Assembly: GCA_024509875.1 (NCBI GenBank)
Contig: JAMPIV010012241.1
Location: 1 to 64,000, forward strand
Length of the DNA stretch: 64,000 bases
DNA from: Oreohelix idahoensis
Taxonomy: Eukaryota > Mollusca > Gastropoda > Stylommatophora > Oreohelicidae
Direction of reading: 5' to 3'
Shown piece by piece: positions 30,781-42,500 of the stretch. The translations under genes and the position numbers were made by a program. Positions within the stretch are counted from its first letter, which is position 1; each line of letters opens with the position of its first letter. The notes under the pieces were generated by a model that made no database searches, was not told the DNA's origin, and was given only the letters and a program-made list of their open reading frames with translations.

Positions 30781-32254
30781 TGGTATAACACCAGAAATGG
30801 TTAAGTACATGGGAGCATCAGGCGACCTGTTACTCTTAAGGGTCCTACAGGCAGCATGGTGCAACAAGACCATACCAAAGGATTGGGAGATCGCCATAAT
30901 AACACCAATTTTCAAAAAGGGTGACAATCGACAGTGTGGAAACCATAGAGGCATATCCCTTCTCAGTGTCCCTGGAAAAATCTACTCTAGAATCCTAGAG
31001 CAGAGACTCCGATGCCTAGCTGAGCCACAATTGGATGAGGTCCAGTGCGGATTCCGAGCAAACCGAAGTACTCAAGACCTAATCTTCACACTCAGACAGC
31101 TGAGTGAAAAGGCCCTTGAGTATAAGAGTGAGATCCATCTTTGTTTCATAGATCTGGAAAAGGCGTTTGACAGGGTCCCTTGGAGCAAACTTTGGGACTG
31201 TTTGGCAAGGAAGAATATTCCAGCACCTCTGATTCATGCTATACAGAGCTTCTACAAGTCTTGCAGAAATTATGTGAGGACAGCAAACCATAAGTCAGAA
31301 GAGTTCAGGACCACCACTGGTGTAAGACAAGGTGATATCCTATCACCTTACCTCTTCATACTCCTTATGGACGATGTCATCAAGGCATGTAAGGAGAGAA
31401 CAAGAAAGTATTCAGTGGGGTACTGGAAGATGAGACAGGTCTATATTTCAGAGCTGGCATTTGCTGATGATGTTGCCCTGATTGCTAAATCAGAGGCACA
31501 TCTCCAATCCAACCTGCAAGTATGGAAGGAAGAGCTGGAGAAGAGAGGGATGGTCATAAGCAGCTCTAAAACAAAATCCATGGTGATATCACGAGAAGAA
31601 AGAAGACATCAGATTAAGCTGGGAGAACAGGTCCTGGAGCAGGTCGACCACTTTAAATACCTCGGAGCTATTATAGACCGAAAGGGAGGCATCAAAGAAG
31701 AGTTGGCCACTCGAAAAGCAGCAGCTGGGAGACTTTTTCAGGCCATAAATCGAGGATTCCTCAGCAAGAGAGAGGTTGGTAAGAAAACGAAGATGGCTGT
31801 ATACCGCTCCACCTATGTCCCAGTCTTGACATATGGATGCGAGTCATGGGCAATGACTACAACCCATAAAAGCCAGATCCAAACCTCAGAAATGAGATAT
31901 CTGAGGAAGGTGGTTGAAGTAACAAGAAGAGACATGGTACGCAACCAGACGATACGTCAAGGCCTAAAATGCCACCCCCTACAGACCCAAGTAGAACAGT
32001 CCCAACTAAGATGGTTTGGCCATGTCTGCAGAATGGGAGAAGATCGGCTACCACGACAAGCATGGGAAACAAAGAGCCAAGGATCCAGACCCCGAGGACG
32101 ACCCAGAGTCCGCTGGGAGGACAACATTAGACAATCTTTGAAGGACCGAGGACTAGAATGGAACCAGGCCAGGAGGAAGACAGCCGATAGAATAGTCTGG
32201 CGCTCTCTCTTCCAAACCTCTACACCTCACGGTAGAAGGGGAACGACTAAGTAA
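30701..32254 (+). CDS. LINE copy B: reverse transcriptase and C-terminus
   Basis: A 517-codon frame in the frame next to the endonuclease. RT blocks: [84 protein letters not shown] and the catalytic [10 protein letters not shown]. The C-terminal part has RWFGHVCRM, the basic RPRGRPRVRWED segment and [18 protein letters not shown]. The TAA stop (32,252-32,254) is part of the first TAAG unit of the tail, so the element has practically no 3' UTR. All RT motifs are intact here. Confidence 0.92.
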   Translation: MVMKMTKMEELKAALEKIKMGKAAGHDGITPEMVKYMGASGDLLLLRVLQAAWCNKTIPKDWEIAIITPIFKKGDNRQCGNHRGISLLSVPGKIYSRILEQRLRCLAEPQLDEVQCGFRANRSTQDLIFTLRQLSEKALEYKSEIHLCFIDLEKAFDRVPWSKLWDCLARKNIPAPLIHAIQSFYKSCRNYVRTANHKSEEFRTTTGVRQGDILSPYLFILLMDDVIKACKERTRKYSVGYWKMRQVYISELAFADDVALIAKSEAHLQSNLQVWKEELEKRGMVISSSKTKSMVISREERRHQIKLGEQVLEQVDHFKYLGAIIDRKGGIKEELATRKAAAGRLFQAINRGFLSKREVGKKTKMAVYRSTYVPVLTYGCESWAMTTTHKSQIQTSEMRYLRKVVEVTRRDMVRNQTIRQGLKCHPLQTQVEQSQLRWFGHVCRMGEDRLPRQAWETKSQGSRPRGRPRVRWEDNIRQSLKDRGLEWNQARRKTADRIVWRSLFQTSTPHGRRGTTK

Positions 32255-32272
32255 GTAAGTAAGTAAGTAAGT
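32252..32272 (+). repeat. (TAAG)n LINE tail
   Basis: TAAGTAAGTAAG... follows the codon AAG. The same tail ends copies A, C, D, E and the 36-bp insertion. Confidence 0.9.
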
Positions 32273-32282
32273 AAGTTCACAG

Positions 32283-32600
32283 GTATGCATATGTAAACAT
32301 AAATGTGTTAACAAATAAATTTGTATGAAAAAAACATGTGAACATAAATTTTTAACACATACAGATTGACGCATGTGAACACATTTTTAAAGAAATGCAT
32401 GCACAGACGTCTGTAAGCATATATAAAATTCTTAAGATTTATAACAAAAAATTCGCGGATACACATTAAATGAATTCTTAAATTTATATAAAATGCATGT
32501 AAGTGTAACAAAAACTGCATACATTTCTAACATACACCTGTATCAGGCATTAATTTTTACACAAAAATACGAATTATATGAATTTGCAGGCATACAGGAA
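32283..32600 (+). repeat. Degenerate ~55-bp tandem repeat
   Basis: Weak units with GTGAACATAAATTTTTAACA and ACACATTTTTAAAG resemble the array at 26,350-26,830. Confidence 0.5.
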
Positions 32601-33022
32601 AATGCAAAATAGTTTCCTAATAAGATGGTTACTCTCGCTCATCCTGAATGTTCTGAGACACAGAGGTTCATAGCCTCAATCTTTCATCAACCAACCCTGT
32701 ATTCAATAGTCTCTTCAATTCTTTCAGATCCAACTTTGTATATTGTTCTTTGTGCATTACCCTTGTTCAGGTACCCTGTATATACTTACTTTGTTTTTGT
32801 TATCATTTTATATTTTTTTTTGCACATGACTTAACTGTCTTTCTACTTGTTTGATAGATACTGTACTGCAGGATACTGAATTACTTGTAACATGTTTAGA
32901 GCGGACAGGAAAATCACAGCAATGGGGGAAGGAAGGAGTGTCACCTGTAGAGATGGAGAATACAACTGAAAAGAAATGAAAGAAACAACAGAAAGACAGG
33001 AGAAATGAAAGCACATAATTAC
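32601..33022. other. No gene seen
   Basis: Unique-looking AT-rich sequence; the small frames have no motif. Confidence 0.45.
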
Positions 33023-33445
33023 TAGTTTATGTACCCAAACATGTGATCACTGACATGTTTGCCCTTACATGTGCCCAAACATGTGATCACCAGCCTTTGT
33101 GCCCAAACATGCGATCACCAGCCTTTGTGCCCAAACATGCGATCACCAGCCTATGTGCCCAAATATGTGATCACTGGCCAATGTGCCCAAACATGTGATT
33201 ACTGGCCAATGTGCCCAAACATGTGATTACTGGCCTATGTGCCCAAACATGTGATCACCGGCCAATGTGCCCAAATGTGTGATCACTGACCTAAGTGCTC
33301 AAACATGTGATCACCGGCCTATGTGCCCAAACATGTGATCACTGATCTGTGTATCTAAACATAAGATAACTGTCCTATGTGCCTAAACATAACATTTCTG
33401 GCATATGTGCCAAAACAAAGGATCTCTGGCCTATGTGCACAAGGG
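33023..33445 (+). repeat. 28-bp minisatellite, about 14 units
   Basis: The unit ATGTGCCCAAACATGTGATC plus ACTGGCCT repeats with about 10% divergence, decaying to the right. A short separated piece lies at 34,230-34,277. Confidence 0.92.
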
Positions 33446-33723
33446 TGTTAGGGACAATAAATTACTGCGAGTAATTAATCCTATGAAGGCCAGAGGCTTT
33501 AAATTAGATACAAAATAAAACAGACAAAAATTGTGCACTTAGGGGTCGTGATATTTTCATGACAATTCTTTATCATTATTATTAGTCTCCACTAAAAAAA
33601 CTAGTGACAGGTTTGTGTGTTCAGCCTGTTAGTCTCAGTTTGTATCTTAAGATTTTTAATGTACATTCAAATGTTACTCGTCTTCAGGTCATGAAAGAAT
33701 ACTTTTTGAGTATTTTTATTGAC

Positions 33724-33978
33724 CTGATGGCAAAAAGGAAGCTGAAATTTTTCGGTCATATAAAAAGACATAATAGTATGGAAAAATTAGTGATGGAAGG
33801 CATGGTCCCTGGAAAAAGGGGAAGGGGTCGACCTAGACGACGGTGGACCCAGGACATCACAGAGAGTCTGAACTTGTCTTTGGTTGATGCAGGTCGACTT
33901 GCCCAGAATCGTGATGCGTTCAGGGCAGCTGTAATGGAGACAACGTTCTGGAGAGAATATGTCACATGATGATGATGA
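33724..33978 (+). pseudogene. LINE 3' end (third family) with TGA-repeat tail
   Basis: Reads KRKLKFFGHIKRH, KRGRGRPRRRWTQDITESLN and REYVT, then a stop inside ATGATGATGATG. This is a short RTE-like C-terminus with the frame intact from about 33,724. It is cut at the 5' end. The tail and flanks mark the insertion point: the joined flanks resemble 27,100-27,200. Confidence 0.8.
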
Positions 33979-34229
33979 TGTTAGTAATGCTATGTTACAC
34001 CCCAGATTTATGTGAGAATGAAAAGTGTAAAATATGAGACAGATGACGGGTGGGATGTTAGATGGGTCGTCTATGTGCCTGGCTGTCAACTCTTTGACCA
34101 AGAAAAAAAAATAAAAAATTTACCTGTTTGGTCATCTCTGAAATAATGTAGTCGAAATTGCATTTTGCCTAATTCAAAGAGGAAGCCTAACTCTAAGGCA
34201 AATGTTTTTTTTTTTTTTTCAAACGCCTG

Positions 34230-34277
34230 TTGAAACATGTGATCACTGGGCTATGTGCTCAAACGTGATCACTGAAG
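34230..34277 (+). repeat. Outlying 28-bp minisatellite units
   Basis: GAAACATGTGATCACTGG and GCTATGTGCTCAAACGTGAT match the array at 33.0-33.4 kb. The segment between may be a later insertion or deletion-scarred array. Confidence 0.75.
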
Positions 34278-34539
34278 ATTGCTTCTCAAAATAAATCATT
34301 TAACTCTTGCACATGATAAAGGCACTTATATCTGTAATGAGCTGGTAAAGAATTTGAATTTTTGGCCAAAATGGTTAAAATGACGTGTCAACTGCCAATG
34401 TGATAACTGAGTGAATAAATTGCATTCTGAAATGAAAAAAAGAGTTCTTATTACTTATATATTAAATTTAGATGCAAAAAACACCTTCTATTGCTCAAAA
34501 TTGGCTTAGCCAGTTTGGCTGCTCATTTGTTTATATATA

Positions 34540-35153
34540 CTACTGGACAAAAGTTAAGGGCCACCAAGAAAAACTCCACAATGGACCAAATAAATGCAAC
34601 CAGGTGTAAACAATTTATTACAAAATAAAGTTGATTCATCCGTGGAAAAGATCAGTCAAGTGTTTTTTAATAATGTGTGACTTACTAACAAAAAGAAATT
34701 CAACTCACTTTTTCACCTTTTGAACTAGTGGGGCGTGTTGCAAAAACCACGAGTTTTTGCAGCAACAATGGCAATTTTTTATTGATTGGCAAACTGTAAA
34801 GACAAGTGAAAATGTCATTAAAACTGAGCTCAGAGAAATGTGTATACATTTTTGTGTGCACTAGGTTAATTTTTTTTAAATGTCCAAAAACTGGGTCACT
34901 TTAACCCGCACGGGACAATTGCCATTGTTGCTGCAAAAACTCGTGGTTTTTGCAACACGCCCCACTAGTTCAAAAGGTGAAAAAGTGAGTTGCATTTCCT
35001 TTTGTTAGTAAGTCACACATTATTAAAAAACACTTGACTGATCTTTTCCACGGATGAATCAACTTTATTTTGTAATAAATTGTTTACACCTGGTTGCATT
35101 TATTTGGTCCATAGTGGAGTTTTTCTTGGTGGCCCTTAACTTTTGTCCAGTAG
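34540..35153. mobile_element. Foldback Tc1/mariner-type MITE
   Basis: A 614-bp element with two 237-nt inverted arms (34,540-34,776 and 34,917-35,153) that differ at about three positions. Each starts CTACTGGACAAAAGTTAAGG. A TA dinucleotide flanks both ends, as for Tc1/mariner elements. The 140-bp centre has no coding potential. It must be mobilised in trans by a related transposase; none is present in this window with these ends. Confidence 0.92.
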
Positions 35154-36119
35154 TACATATCAATGTTTGGATGTAAAATGCAAGTGTTGATTACCAAGAA
35201 AACCCTACTTTAAAATAACCACTTTCAAATTCAGCTATCTTGGGGCCAAGGGCATGCAAAAAAAAAATCACAATAACAAAGAAAAAGAGGATTTTTTTAA
35301 AATTCAACGAACGTGAAAAAAATAAATGGCATGTAAAGTGTTAAAAGAGAGATCAGCATCTCATAAATGTTGTTTCTAAATCATTTCTGGCACTGACAGA
35401 TATAGCTTCTGATGTAAACTGTTTTTTAGGGTAAAGTAGGCCTTGTTGTTACTACAGAATGATATAAATAAAAATTACTGTACGGTAATACCAAAGAGTA
35501 ATCCATAATTCATTTTAAAAAAGTATAGAGCAAGATAGAAACAGCGTTCCAGAAAATTAAAAACTCACAACACCAACAATATATTTATTAAAAATGGAAT
35601 TAGCAAGAAGAGTTTCCCAATGTTACGTGGAGCTGACACTGTGACACAGAAATGAATTGCAGACAGAGTAAACATAAAGAAAATAACTTGAAGGCCAAGG
35701 ACATGTGAATTTTAAATGAAAATTTTAAAGACTGTTATGTACAGCTTAAAAAATCTTAAGAGGCTAAAATATGACGAAAACTCATTAAGAAAATGACAAA
35801 GAGGAAGCCTATTTTTAACTGCAACTTTTAAGAAAGACAAAAGTTAATAAAACACTGCGGTCAGGCTAAACTGATGGGGAAAAAAGATGAGAGTACAATA
35901 ACAAGAGACAGTAAAAGAGAAAATCTAACAACCGAGTACAAAGACAAGAAAAGATAAAATCTCTAACAACATGACTCAGGAGATAACCAACAAGAGAAAT
36001 TGTATGAACCATAATTTATAAATATGTTTAAAAAAAAAAACCAAGCAATGGATGGCAAATCTTTGCAGATAACATTTTTTTCCTCCTACAGTAAACTATT
36101 TTCACGGACACAAGTGCAA
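35154..36119. other. Downstream of the E3 ligase stop; probable 3' UTR and intergenic
   Basis: A/T-rich. On the minus strand an AATAAA lies near 35,585-35,590 and could serve as a poly(A) signal for the gene ending at 36,120, but this is a guess. No other feature is supported. Confidence 0.35.
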
Positions 36120-36520
36120 TCAAGGCCTGAAAACTCTGACTACTCTAACAATGTATTGTCTACATATGGGACAGTCAGCCAACCGTTTGCCACACTGGGT
36201 GCAGGTGACCATATGACCACATTCTAATAAGATACAGTCGATTAGTGAGTCCATACATATATGGCATAGGCTGTCACTCCTCTGTGCACTAAACTTCCCT
36301 GATGATGATGTTGCAGGTGCTGCTGGAACTGGTTTTGAAGTTTCAATGCTTGCAGCTTCTTTGTCCGCTGAAGTGCTGTCAGTGGGACCTTCGGCTGTAT
36401 GCTCCTTTTCTTCTTCCGCTGTCTTTGAAGCTGATGTTGTTGCCATTTCTTCTTTAAATATCTCAGAGGCAACTGCATCTTCTGACCCAGAAGGCTTGTT
36501 ATTCTGACTGCTATAATATG
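36120..36520 (-). CDS. E3 ligase last exon: RING finger
   Basis: Acceptor TCCTTTTCAG at 36,530-36,521. A Thr/Ser/Glu-rich stretch is followed by the C3HC4 [42 protein letters not shown], ending RVVRVFRP and TGA. A RING at the extreme C-terminus with the ECGHMVTC wording is typical of RNF34/RFFL. It binds the E2 enzyme. Confidence 0.95.
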
Positions 36521-39500
36521 CTGAAAAGGAAAATAACAAGATTTATCAATCATCTGTCAAATAAAAATTCAAATTAGCATTCTCCTCAGCATATTTATTA
36601 CAGAATTTAAAGTCACAATTCAGTGCCTGGCTGAAAAAGGAGGAGGGCGGCCTGCATGGAGGCCGTAAGGAGGCAGCCCCTCTACCATGCAAATGCACAA
36701 CAGATCAATCACCTGTTTGCTTTAAATCATGGTTATGTGAACTACAAGAGAGAAAACCGGACTGATACTAAAGGTGGCGAACTGGAACGGACTACGACTT
36801 ATGGAACTTGGAACACAAGAAGTATGAATGGGAAAGAAGAGGAGCTGGTGGAAGAGATGAGGAAAGCAAAACTAGAAATCCTGGCTATAACGGAAACAAA
36901 GAAAAAGGGACAAGGAGTCATGGATCTCGATGGCAACACGCTGTTCTACAGTGGTGTATCCACATCTGAAAGAGCTAAAGGGGGGCGTGGGTTGCATTGT
37001 GGCCAAAAACCAAAAAGATAGTATCAATGGATGGAACTTTGTCTCGGAGCGCATTATGATTGTACGAGGGAAGGTCAAAAAGTAATGCCTCCTATTTTTT
37101 TATGTATGTAAATACTGCATCGGTGTGCAATTTGTAAATTTAGCAGGATTCCTCAAACACTCTTCTGCAATGTATAGCATTACCAACCTGTTTTAGTAAC
37201 AGGTGGCACCACTGTAACAGTTTAAAAATGGCTGCCAAAGACATTCGGTTAAAACAACGTTATGTCATAGAATTCCTCAATGCTGAAGGCGAGACCATAG
37301 CCATCAACCTCCTGCACCGTTACGAAACTGAAGGAGAAGAGTTTTTATCGAATATTGTGACAGGTGATGAGACTTGGTTTCATTTTTTTTTAACCAGAAT
37401 CCAAGAGGCAGTCAATGGAATGGCATCACACAACATCGCCGACAAGAAAGAAGTTCAAAAGTTCACCATCTGTAGGGAAAGTTATGGCCTCCGTGTTTTG
37501 GGATGAGAAGGGTGTGATTCTTCTCGACTTCTTGGAACAGGGAAACAAGGTGAATGCAGACCGTTACATTGAAACTTTGAAGAAGCTTAGAGGTCGTCAT
37601 TTGCGACTTTACCCATTAAAAGATCAGAGAACTGCACTACTGTTGCACGATAATGCCACGCCACACACCACTAAACGCACCATTGATGCGATTGCAGAAT
37701 TTGGATGAACATTATTACCACATCCCTCTTACAGTCCCGATCTTGCACCTTCTGACTTCCATCTGTTTGGACCACTGAAAGAAGATCTTCGCGGACATCA
37801 CTTTGAGGACACCGAGACCCTTAAACGCGCCGTACGCCAGTAGTTTAGGAAAAAGGACACAAATTTTTACCGTGCAGGGATACATGCCCTTGTGAGAAGA
37901 TGGACAAAAACTGTAACAAATAACGGAGACTACATTGAGAAATAAATTTTTGAAGTTCAGACTTGGGGCTATATTTCAATGTGAATTTTATCTGTTTTCT
38001 TGCCTATTGAATGAAATTAAAAATTACGAGGCTTTACATTTTGACCGTCCCTCATAAAACTAAAAGGAGAAACCATAGTCAACCTGGTCATAGTGTATGG
38101 GTTAAATGAGGATGAGAGAGCAGAGGTCAAGGAGCAATTCTTCGAGCTGCTTCAAAGGACAGTAGACAACTGTCTTGATGAAATTATCATGCTTGGAGAT
38201 TTCAATGCCAGAGTTGGAAATGACCATGCTAGATGGGGTGGAGTTATTGGAAGATATGGAGAAGATACTCTCAATGACAATGGAAAGCGACTCCTTAGAT
38301 TCTGCAGTGAGCAGAATCTGATCATTACAAACACAAAGTTCCCCCATAAGCGCATACATGCATTCACTAGATGTGAACCAACAAAGAATGAGAAGCCAGT
38401 GATCGACTATGCCATTGTTAGGAGGAGCTCATTCAAATATGTCCGGGATGCTAGAGTCTGGAGGGGGCCAGAGATTGGAAGTGATCACTACCTGCTTACA
38501 ATCAAAAGAACAACTGAAAGAGTTGCTCAGCCTAGGAACTGCCCAACATCACGCAAGAAAATAAGTAAACGAATGGGAGAAATGAGCATTAAGACCTACA
38601 AGCTGAGAGCCAGAAATTAAGACCAGATATCAGGGGCTTATTGCTACAGAGGTGAGCAACACAGAAGAACGACCTGATGACTTGGAAACCCTCTGGCTTA
38701 AATTCAAGTACATCATAAAGACAGCTGCTGTAGAAGCATGTGGATAAGTCCGACTTGGGAACAAGAGAAAGAGGACACCTTGGTGGACAGAGGAAGTCAA
38801 AGAGAAAATAAGAGAGAAGAAAATGGCATGGAAACAATACTTAGGAGCTAAAAACACAGCAGGACAAATAGAGAAATATAGAGAATATGTGATACTCAGA
38901 ACAGAAGCAAAGAACAAGGTGCTAGCAGCAAAACAGAAGTCCTGTGAAGAATTTGGAGAAAAGCTAGAAAACGATGCGCAAGAAAACCAGAAATTGTTCT
39001 ATAAGACCCTAAAAAACACGAGGAAGGAAAAACAATGCCCTCTCAAATTTATAAAGAACAAGCAAGGCAAAGTGCTTACTGCGCCAAAGGAAGTGATGGA
39101 AAGAATATTTCACAGAACTCCTTGATGGTGAGCAAGGTCAAGCATCAGAAATGATAACCACTATCACAGAAGAGGAAACCAATGGTGATGAAGATGACAT
39201 AAAGATGGAAGAACTGAAGGCAGCACTGGAGAAAATCAAGATGGGCAAAGCAGCAGGGCATGATGGTATAACACCAGAAATGGTTAAGTACATGGGAGCA
39301 GCAGGCGACCTATTACTCTTAAGGATCCTACAAGCAGCGTGGTGCGACAAGACCATACCAAAGGATTGGGAGATTGCCATCATAACACCGATTTTCAAAA
39401 AGGGTGACAATCAACAATGTGGAAACCATAGAGGCATATCCCTTCTCAGTGTCCCTGGTAAAATCTACTCTAGAATCCTAGAGCAGAGACTACGATGCCT

Positions 39501-42500
39501 AGCTGAGCCACAATTGGATGAAGTCCAGTGCGGATTCCGAGCAAACCGAAGTACTCAAGACCTAATCTTCACACTCAGACAGCTGAGTGAAAAGGCCCTT
39601 GAGTATAAGAGTGAGATCCATCTTTGTTTCATAGATCTGGAAAAGGCGTTTGACAGGGTCCCCTGGAGCAAACTTTGGGACTGTTTGGCAATGAAGAACA
39701 TTCCAGCACCTCTGATTCATGCTATACAGAGCTTCTACAAGTCTTGCAGAAATTATGTGAGGACAGCAAACCATAAGTCAGAAGAGTTCAGGACCACCAC
39801 TGGTGTAAGACAAGGTGATATCCTGTCACCTTATCTTTTCATACTCCTCATGGACGATGTCATCAAGGCATGTAAAGAGAGAACAAGAAAGTATTCAGTG
39901 GGGTACTGGAAGATGAGACAGGTCTGTATTTCAGAGCTGGCATTTGCTGATGATGTTGCCCTGATTGCTAAATCAGAGGCACATCTCCAATCCAACCTGC
40001 AAGTCTGGAAGGAAAAGCTGGAGAAGAGAGGGATAGTCATAAGCAGCTCAAAAACAATATCCATGGTGATATCACGAGAAGAAAGAAGACATCAGATTAA
40101 GCTGGGAGAACAGGTCATGGAGCAGGTTGACCACTTTAAATACCTCGGAGTTATTATAGACCAAAAGGGAGGCATCAAAGAAGAGTTGGCCACTAGAAAA
40201 GCAGCAGCTGGGAGACTTTTTCAGGCCATAAATCGAGGATTCCTCAGCAAGAGAGAAGTTGGTAAGAAAACGAAGATGGCTGTATACCGCTCCACCTACG
40301 TCCCAGTCTTGACATATGGATGCGAGTCATGGGCAATGACTACAACCCACAAAAGCCAGATCCAAACATCAGAAATGAGGTATCTGAGGAAGGTGGTTGA
40401 AGTAACAAGAAGAGACATGGTCCACAACCAGACAATACGTCAAGGCCTAAAATCCCACCCCCTGCAGACCCAAGTAGAACAGTCCCAACTAAGATGGTTT
40501 GGTCTTGTCTGCAGAATGGGAGAAGATTGGCTACCACGACAAGCATGGGAAACAAAGAGCCAGGGATCCAGACCCCCAGGAATATCCAGCATCCGCTGGG
40601 AGGACAACATTAGACAATCTTTGAAGGACCGAGGACTAGAATGGAACCAGGCCAGGAGGAAGACAGCTGATAGGATAGTCTGGCGCTCTCTCTTCCAAAT
40701 CTCTATACCTCACGGTAGAAGGGGAATGACTAAGTAAGTAAGTAAGTAATTCAGTGCAGTAAGACAAGGTGATATTCTGTCACCTTATCTTTTCATACTC
40801 CTCATGGACGATGTCATCAAGGCATGTAAGGAGAGGACAGGAAAGTATTCAGTGGGGTTCTGGAAGATGAGACAGGTCTGTATTTCAGAGCTGGCATTTG
40901 CTGATGATGTTGCCCTAATTGCACATCTCCAATCCAACCTGCAAGTCTGGAAGGAAAAGCTGGAGAAGAGAGGGATGGTCATAAGCAGCTCAAAAACAAT
41001 ATCCATGGTGATATCACGAGAAGAAAGAAGACATCAGATTAAGCAGGGAGAACAGGTCCTGGAGCAGGTAGACCACTTTAAATACCTTGGAGCTGTCATA
41101 GACCGGAAGGGAGGCATCAAAGAAGAGTTGGGTACCCGAAGAGCAGCAGCTGGGAAACTTTTTCAAGCCATAAATTGAGGATTTCTCAGCAAAAGAGAAG
41201 TTGGTAAGAAGACGAAGATGGATGTATACCGCTCCACCTATGCCCCAGTCATGACGTATGGATGCGAGTCAAGGGCAATGACTACAACCTACAAAAGCCA
41301 GATCCAAACCTCAGAAATGAGGTATCTGAGGAAGGTGGTTGAAGTAACAAGAAGAGACATGGTCTGCAACCAGATGATACATCAAGGCCTAAAAACCCAA
41401 CCCCTGTAGACTCAAGTAGAACAATCCCAACTGAGATGGTCTGGCCATGTCTGCAGAATGGGAAAAGATCGGCTACCACGACAAGCATGGGAAACTAAGA
41501 GCCAGGAATCCAGACCTCCAGGATGACCCCAAGTCCGCTGGGAGGACAACATTAGGCAATCTTTGAAGGACCGAGGATTAGAATGGAACCAAGCCAGGAG
41601 GAAGACAGCTGAAAGAATAGTATGGCGCTCTCTCTTACAAACCTCTACACCTCACGGTAGAAGAGGAACGACTAAGTAAGTAATTAAATAAATTCAGTGC
41701 AACTGCAATTTACTTGACTGCAATTTACGCGAATCTGAAAAAAAACGCACAAGGGAAAAATTAGAAAAAGATGGCCACTACTGATAACTTTCTCATAGAT
41801 AGTGCCACTGTCATAATTTCATCTTTTTATTTTATGTTTTACATTCTTTTTTCCTAAGCTCTTTATGAAAACGTTTATTATTTGTATTTTGATCTACTTT
41901 GCAGAAGCATCCATCTAACTGTATTGTTTTGAATTTCTATGGAGAAAATTATCTTAGTTTACTTGAATCTCAAATTAAGTGTGTGCCTCTGTGATGTAAG
42001 CCTCAAGTAAATCACGAATGTACTGTGCTGTACCCAGTTAGATCAACTGTTAAAGGACAAATACAGCTAAAAACTTCTACCAAGAAAAGTAATAAAAAGC
42101 ACAGGGAATAAAGATGGACAGAGAAATAAAAATATTTTTTAAAATGACATTAATGAACAGAAAACAGCAACTCAAACTGATGTTTTTTGCCTCGCTACGT
42201 GAGCTATGACTCTGCTCTTGAGTTAGGAAAAGAAAAGGCAGCAATGAAGGGCGCTGGTCACCCCACCTTTTGATACTGGACTTAGTATGGTGAAGTCTCT
42301 TACCCTTTGCTCCCCTATGGCAGTATCTGATGTGGGACAACTTTTACCTTTATCTGAGGTATACAGTATAAGTTATTTGGCCAACTATGTTGACCAAATA
42401 TCTTACACCCTATTCTTTATATCCTAAAGAGATGCTATCACAAGCAAAGGATCTTCACATGCTTCACAAATAGTGAAGCAAAGTCCAGCTCCTGGCCTTC

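Larger units (their letters stand above)
29095..32272 (+). mobile_element. RTE-like LINE copy B, full length
   Basis: A 3.18-kb non-LTR element flanked by a 13-bp target duplication. It contains a 5' region with GTAAGGAGGC, an endonuclease, an RT, a C-terminal basic segment and a (TAAG)n tail. The 5' end extends about 27 bp beyond that of copy C, so it may be complete. The frame is broken by an early TAA and a 7-bp duplication near 29,240-29,290 and by a 2-bp loss near 30,716. Otherwise it matches copy C closely. The APE-type endonuclease before RT, the very short 3' end and the simple-repeat tail suggest the RTE clade. Confidence 0.93.
36627..40747 (+). mobile_element. RTE-like LINE copy C, split by a mariner, in the last intron
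   Basis: Starts CTGGCTGAAAAAGGAGGAGG and ends in (TAAG)n. The target duplication AATTCAGTGC is at 36,617-36,626 and 40,748-40,757. The element lies opposite to the E3 gene. The mariner 37,065-38,054 lies inside the endonuclease region. Frame damage: one extra G near 36,980, a 2-bp loss near 38,608, a TAA near 38,744 and an 8-bp loss near 39,103. It still shows the longest 5' coding part (from [13 protein letters not shown]) and an undamaged RT. Confidence 0.92.

Noticed and set aside
36242..36553. 103-codon frame overlapping the RING exon
   Set aside because: Out of frame with the RING; Lys/Gln-rich shadow of the acidic/Ser-rich part.
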